Assembly (NCBI GenBank): GCA_002633025.1
Contig: NMRB01000063.1
Coordinates: forward strand, 166,241-230,240
Length of the DNA stretch: 64,000 bases
Direction: 5' to 3'
DNA from: Notospermus geniculatus
Taxonomy: Eukaryota; Nemertea; Pilidiophora; Heteronemertea; Lineidae
Shown here: positions 44,801-50,800 of the stretch, piece by piece
How the letters are laid out: each line of letters opens with the position of its first letter
Position numbering within the stretch: position 1 is the first letter of the stretch
Position numbers and translations under genes: made by a program
Notes under the pieces: model-generated
The model's database searches: none
What the model was told of the DNA's origin: nothing
What the model saw: the letters and a program-made list of their open reading frames with translations, nothing else

Positions 44801-47800
44801 TAAAACTTTACTAAAATTTACTAACCCTTGGAACCTTCCGCTAAAAGATGAGAAAGAAAACATGAGCGCAGTCCAACTGACAAGCCCCAAGAATTGGTTG
44901 CTATTGGTGTAGCAACCAATTCTTGGGGCTTGGCCTCTATTCATTCCTTAATTGCTGACACCTCCTGTTTGCACAGGGTATTTCAGATCTACATTTGGGA
45001 TTCAGCTCAGTCTTTTCTGAAATCTAGTGTGTAAAAGTGCCAGCCTGAAGAAGACCCCGATTGGGGTCGAAAATTTGCAAATAATCTGAAAATGAACTTT
45101 AGGCCTATTGTGTGTCGATTTTTGTGCTCGCCTTCTCTTTGTAGCATATGTAGGTATTTTCTCAGTTATGTGAGGAAGTAAAGTCCATCAACTGGTGTCC
45201 TAGGAAGTCACAGTTGGCAAATTGCATGACCAAAAGAGGAGCTTCAGGACTTGAATTATGTACCTGAATGTGATGGATGTATGAATAAAGTCCAGTCTCT
45301 TAAATTTCAAACTCTGCTTTTCCGGTTTGAAACACTGACAAAAGATCAACTCCTGAAGCTCCTCTCTTGGTCACGCAATTTGCCAACTGTAGCTTATCAG
45401 GACACCAGTTTATGGACTTAACTTCCTCCTCCACCATGTCCACTGTCCAGCTTTTTCGAATACAGGTGTACCCGCTCAAACCTGTGTGACACGTGGTACG
45501 GTTTTATTGTTCAACGAGGGATTAGGGTATAGTATTACCAGAACATTCTTGTTCATGGTGGTCTACGTCATTGTTCTTCCTTCGACTTCCCCCGGCCTTT
45601 GTGAATGTGTAACATGCCTTGCGGGGTTTATTCCAGTCAATTGCCTTGCAGTTGGGCACCGTCTTTTCACAGGCCTGTTTACAGGCATCAACAGTTTTTG
45701 CTGACTTATAATCTTTCCCGCCCATCACTTGACTGTTCGGAAATTTCTTCCATGTGGTGCCTGCAAACAAGGCGAAATGAATATGCGAGAATACTCATGA
45801 AATGATGAGGACCGATAGGTAGTGTGGTGATGAACATATTTGACAGAGACCATAGTCCCAATTATGGAATTTAGTAAGATGAACAGTGAGCGGGAAGACA
45901 CTTCAGATTTAAGTACTAAAATTCACTAACCCGTGGCACATTTCGCTAGAAGATGAAAAAGAAAACATGAGTGCAGTCTAATTTTTTCACAACTGTAGCA
46001 TCTGTAGGAATTTTATGGTCGCAAAAATCACAAAAATTACAGTTACCCTCAGCGCAGCACTTCGGGTTTGGACTAGGTCCCTCCTTGCAAGTTAGGTATT
46101 GCAACGAAGACCCGGTTCAGAGGGTTTGATTTGAAAGTTTCCTAAAATTTACTAACCCTTGGTACCTTCCGCTAAAAGATGAGAAAGAAAACATGATTGC
46201 AGTCTTATTTTTTCACAACTGTAGCATCTGTAGGAATTTTATGGTCCCAAAAATCACAAAAATTACGGTTTCCCTCAGCCCAGCACGTCGGGTTTTGGAC
46301 TATCATTTTCGTCCGTCCTTGCAAGTTACGTATTGTGACCAAGACCCGGTTCAGAGGGTTTGATTTAAAACTTTGCACAAATTTACTAACCCTTGGTACC
46401 TTCCGCTAAAAGATGAGAAAGAAAACATGAGTGCAGTCCAATTCACATCTGTAGCATATACATGTACATGTATGTAGCTATTTTATGGTTGCAAAAAGTC
46501 ACAAAAATTACGGTTTCCCTCAGCGCAGCACGTCGGGTTTTGGACTACCATCATTTTTGGTCCGTCCTTGCAAGTTAGGTATTGCAACCAAAACCCGATG
46601 CCGAGGGTTTGATTTAAGACTTTACTAAAATTTACTAACCCTTTGTACCTTTCGCTAAAAGATGAGAAAGAAAACATGAGTGCAGTCCAATTCACATCTG
46701 TAGCATATGTAGGTATTTTCTCAGTATGTGAGGAAGTAACAACCATAAACTGGTGTCCTGGGAAGTCACAGTTAGCAAATTGCATGACCAAGAGAGGAGC
46801 TTCAGGAGTTCAATTAAGACTATGTACCTCAATGTGTATGGATGTATGAACAAAGTCCAGTCACTTAAATTTGAAACGCTGCTTTTCCGGTTTGAAACAC
46901 TGACAAAATATCAACTCCTGAAGCTGCTGGTCACGCAATTTGCCAACTGTAACTTCCCACAGGGCACCAGTTTATGGACTTTACTTCCTCCTCCACTCTT
47001 CAGCTTTTTCGAATACCCGTTCAGACATGTGTGACACGTATCATTTATCGGCCAATTGCGATTGGGTGGTGTGCTGAACATTTGACAGAGATCATAATTT
47101 AAGTACGGTTTTATTGTTCAACGAGGGATTAGGGTATAGTATTACCAGAACATTCTTGTTCATGGTGGTCTACGTCATTGTTCTTCCTTCGACTTCCCCC
47201 GGCCTTTGTGAATGTGTAACATGCCTTGCGGGGTTTATTCCAGTCAATTGCCTTGCAGTTGGGCACCGTCTTTTCACAGGCCTGTTTACAGGCATCAACG
47301 GTTTTTGCTGACTTATAATCTTTCCCGCCCATCACTTGACTGTTTGGAAAGTTCTTCCATGTGGTGCCTGTAAATAAAGCGAAATGAAATAAATACATGT
47401 ATATGCGAGAATACTATGAAATGATGAAGACCGATACGGTAGGTAGTGTGGTGGGCATATTTGTGACCCACCACAAAACCAGTCGGAAATCCTACGGAAA
47501 ATGAGCCTAAAGGTGCCGAGATGACACCAGAAAATAAAGAAAGAAATAGAATCACTCAGACCTCAGAAATTGACAAATAATTCATTCAACTTGCCAACCT
47601 CGGAGCGACTTCCGACTGGTTTTGTGGTGGAGGGTCACATTTGACAGGACAATAGTCCCACTTACTGAATTTAGTAACGAAGTGACTATTTACCCGGCTG
47701 CCGGTCGAATTCACCCGGCTGCCGGTCAAGCAGTGGACAAAAAATGCTTTGTTTAACCGGCTGCTGTTTCACCGAAGGTTGCCGGATTCCTCTTTTTTTT

Positions 47801-50800
47801 AATATATTATGTATTCACATCAGCGGGAAAATGGCGGCCGGAGAGGCGATGCAATTTATCTGGGACAAAGATTTCATTGGCAGATCCTAACGAGATCGAA
47901 TCTAGATGCGGATAAATTTTGTAGTTGAATGGCAATAACACCGAATCTATTTGTAGTATTATGCTCGGCTACAGGTGGCTCCACGGTCGCTTGCGACTGT
48001 GCATGACCTATCCAAACTAAATAGATCTGCACTTAATAGAACCGGACTTATTAAACCCGGCAATTCTGTAATGGAAGCAGAACAACACCGGTTTTTTTTG
48101 TAGTGGAAGCGCAACTAATATGGCAAGCACATTCTGATTAATATTCATTAGGGGGCGTGACATGCTTGCCAAATAGGGACATTTTTCAGCATTAGATGGC
48201 AAGCATGCTTGCTAAATAAGGACGAAAAAGGGAACCAGGTGTGAAGGGAAAGAATGTCCTAGGAAAAACTGTCCGGGCAACAAAAGATCCTATTGTTACA
48301 TTCTAATCTCTGACAATTGGTATCTATACGCATGCCGCTTATTCCGTCATTCAACAATAGAAGTGGACACTTTTTACAGGGGGACACTTTTTACTCCTAC
48401 ACCGGCCTAAATGAAAATGGACGAAGACATCTTTCGAAAGTTCATAACTTCAAAGGTAGTGGAAACATACATGTACACCCGGTGCGTCCGTGCGCATAGG
48501 CCTATTTTAATGACAACAAGCCTGGTGGCGTTAAGGTTCACGTAGTGAAGTTAGTGTCGAAAATAAATATCGCAATTGAGGGATATTGGGGCACCATTTT
48601 AGACATTCTGAACTTCCGCCCGACATGACCCTATTGTTTGTTTGTTTGTTTGTTTGTTTGTTTGCTTGAGATCGGGATAGTGCAGCGCCGCGTCATCAAA
48701 AAATGACATGACGTCATCGTTGTTTGTGAACGTTGTCGATCCCGTTGTCGGCTTCCGATATATAACGGCTGTATCTCGTAAGTGTCCAACGACATAAGGT
48801 TTACTTCAATTTCACTTCCTTAACCTCTTCAAACTTGAGAATTGTGCTGCCAGACATTTGTTTAAGTAGCCACAGAAAAGAAGCAACAATTAGTAATTTC
48901 ATTTTTCAACATATATACAAATATTCAAATCACAATGCATTTCAAACCTTCACGGTTCCTCCTCAGGTGAACGAATGACAAGTTGTTGAAGTACATACAG
49001 TACACTATATTGACAATAATACTTTTACTTGTAAAAGTATTATTGTCAATATAGTGTACTGTATGTACTTCAACAACTTGTCATTCGTTCACCTGAGGAG
49101 GAACCGTGTAAAAGTATTATTGTCAATATAGTGTACTGTATGTACTTCAACAACTTGTCATTCGTTCACCTGAGGAGGAACCGTGAAGGTTTGAAATGCA
49201 TTGTGATTTGAATATTTGTATATATGTTGAAAAATGAAATTACTAATTGTTGCTTCTTTTCTGTGGCTATTTGGATATTTGAACTCTCTGCCAAAAGTGT
49301 ACTACTTCATAAGCAACCAGAGGGATATTTATGTGAAAGACCTCAGAAATTTGTTTAAGTATTTGTAGATCATGTACAAACCATAAACAGTATTGCATGG
49401 CAATCTGTAAGGCCGAATTGAAGACCGGATGCCGAGGGTTTGATTTAAAACTTTACTAAAATTCACTAACCCGTGGTACATTTCCCTAGAAGATGAGAAA
49501 GAAAACATGAGTGCAGTCTATTTCACAACAGCATAGGTATTTTCGCAGTATGCTATTTAAGGACTGGAAAGATATCGTTTTAGAGCTAGGCAAGAAGAAT
49601 TATGGATTTTCTACTGAATTTGCAAGGTGCCGACATGGTATTTCAACCTTGTTGAGTTCAGCTGCATGCATCGCACAGAATATCATTTTCAGCCACGTCG
49701 CGAAACACTTCCACTGTCCACTCTGCAGCTTTTTCGAATACCCATTCAAACCTGTATGATACGTACATGTATCTTTACCGGCCAATTGCGATGGGGAGGT
49801 GTGCTGAATATTTGGTAGAGATCATAATTTAGGTCCGGTTTTATTGTTCAGCGAGGGATTAATTACCAGGAGATTCTTGAACATAGCGGTCTACGTCATT
49901 GTTCTTCTTTTGGCTTCCCTCGGCCTTTGTGAATGTGTAACATGCTTTGCGGGGTTTGTTCCAGTCAATTGCCTTGCAGTTGGGCACCTTCTTTTCACAG
50001 GCCCCTTTACAGGCATCAACAGTTTTTGCTGACTTATAATCTTTCCCGCCCAACACTTGAGTGTTCGGAAGTTTCTTCCACGTGATGGCTGTAAACAAAG
50101 CGAAATGAAATAAATACATGTATATCACTATAATATGCAAGAATACTCATGAAATGATGAGGACCGATAGGTAGTGTGGTGATGAACATAGGCTACTCTA
50201 ACCTCTTCGACGTAGGCCTACATGTAAAACCGGTTCATTAACTTGGTTCAAGACCGCCTCCAAGTAGTCTAGACGCAAACCCGGTAACTCCTTCAAATCT
50301 AAAACAGTAACATTTTGATGTTTTCGTGACCTTTGCGGGTAGGCAAATCAGAATCCCCGGGTGCCACCCCCGGGTGCCACCGCGTCACCCTTTAGCGTTT
50401 TGAGAAAACCCCGTTACTTTCAAGTTTAGGACACTGACTTTATCATTGAACCCAAGAACTGAGCTTTGTACAGGAGAATGGGACCCGATGTACAGCTAAC
50501 TTTTTTGAACGGTTGGGTTTACACCCCATAAATGTATTATCAACAGATGGAAAAATGGTGCCTCGGAATCAAATAAGCCATATAATACTAGTATGTTGTG
50601 AAACCATGAAAACTATGAGTATAAATTTTATCAGACACTATTGGAGGCAATGAGTTGAAAATGTTGACAGCACTGTAGAGTGTGAAAATGTTGACAGCAC
50701 TGTAGAGTGGTCTGTTTTTTTGCAAATGCATGTCTATATTACAAAAATTACTTATCAGAATTGTACAATTTCATCTGCACTGTACAAGATTGTTATGTTT

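Larger units (their letters stand above)
44290..44880 (-). repeat. Tandem array of ~220-245 bp units, each with a microexon
   Basis: Three units share, in order, a GGTTACCCTCCGC word, a CCTTGCAAGTT word, the GATGCCGAGTGTTTGATTTA word and a microexon with its acceptor tract. Microexon starts are spaced 219 and 245 bp. Confidence 0.8.
45890..46700 (-). repeat. Tandem array of ~226-249 bp units, each with a microexon
   Basis: Four units with microexon starts at 45931, 46157, 46391 and 46640. They share GGTTTGATTT, AATTTACTAAC and ATGAGAAAGAAAACATGA words. Confidence 0.82.
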
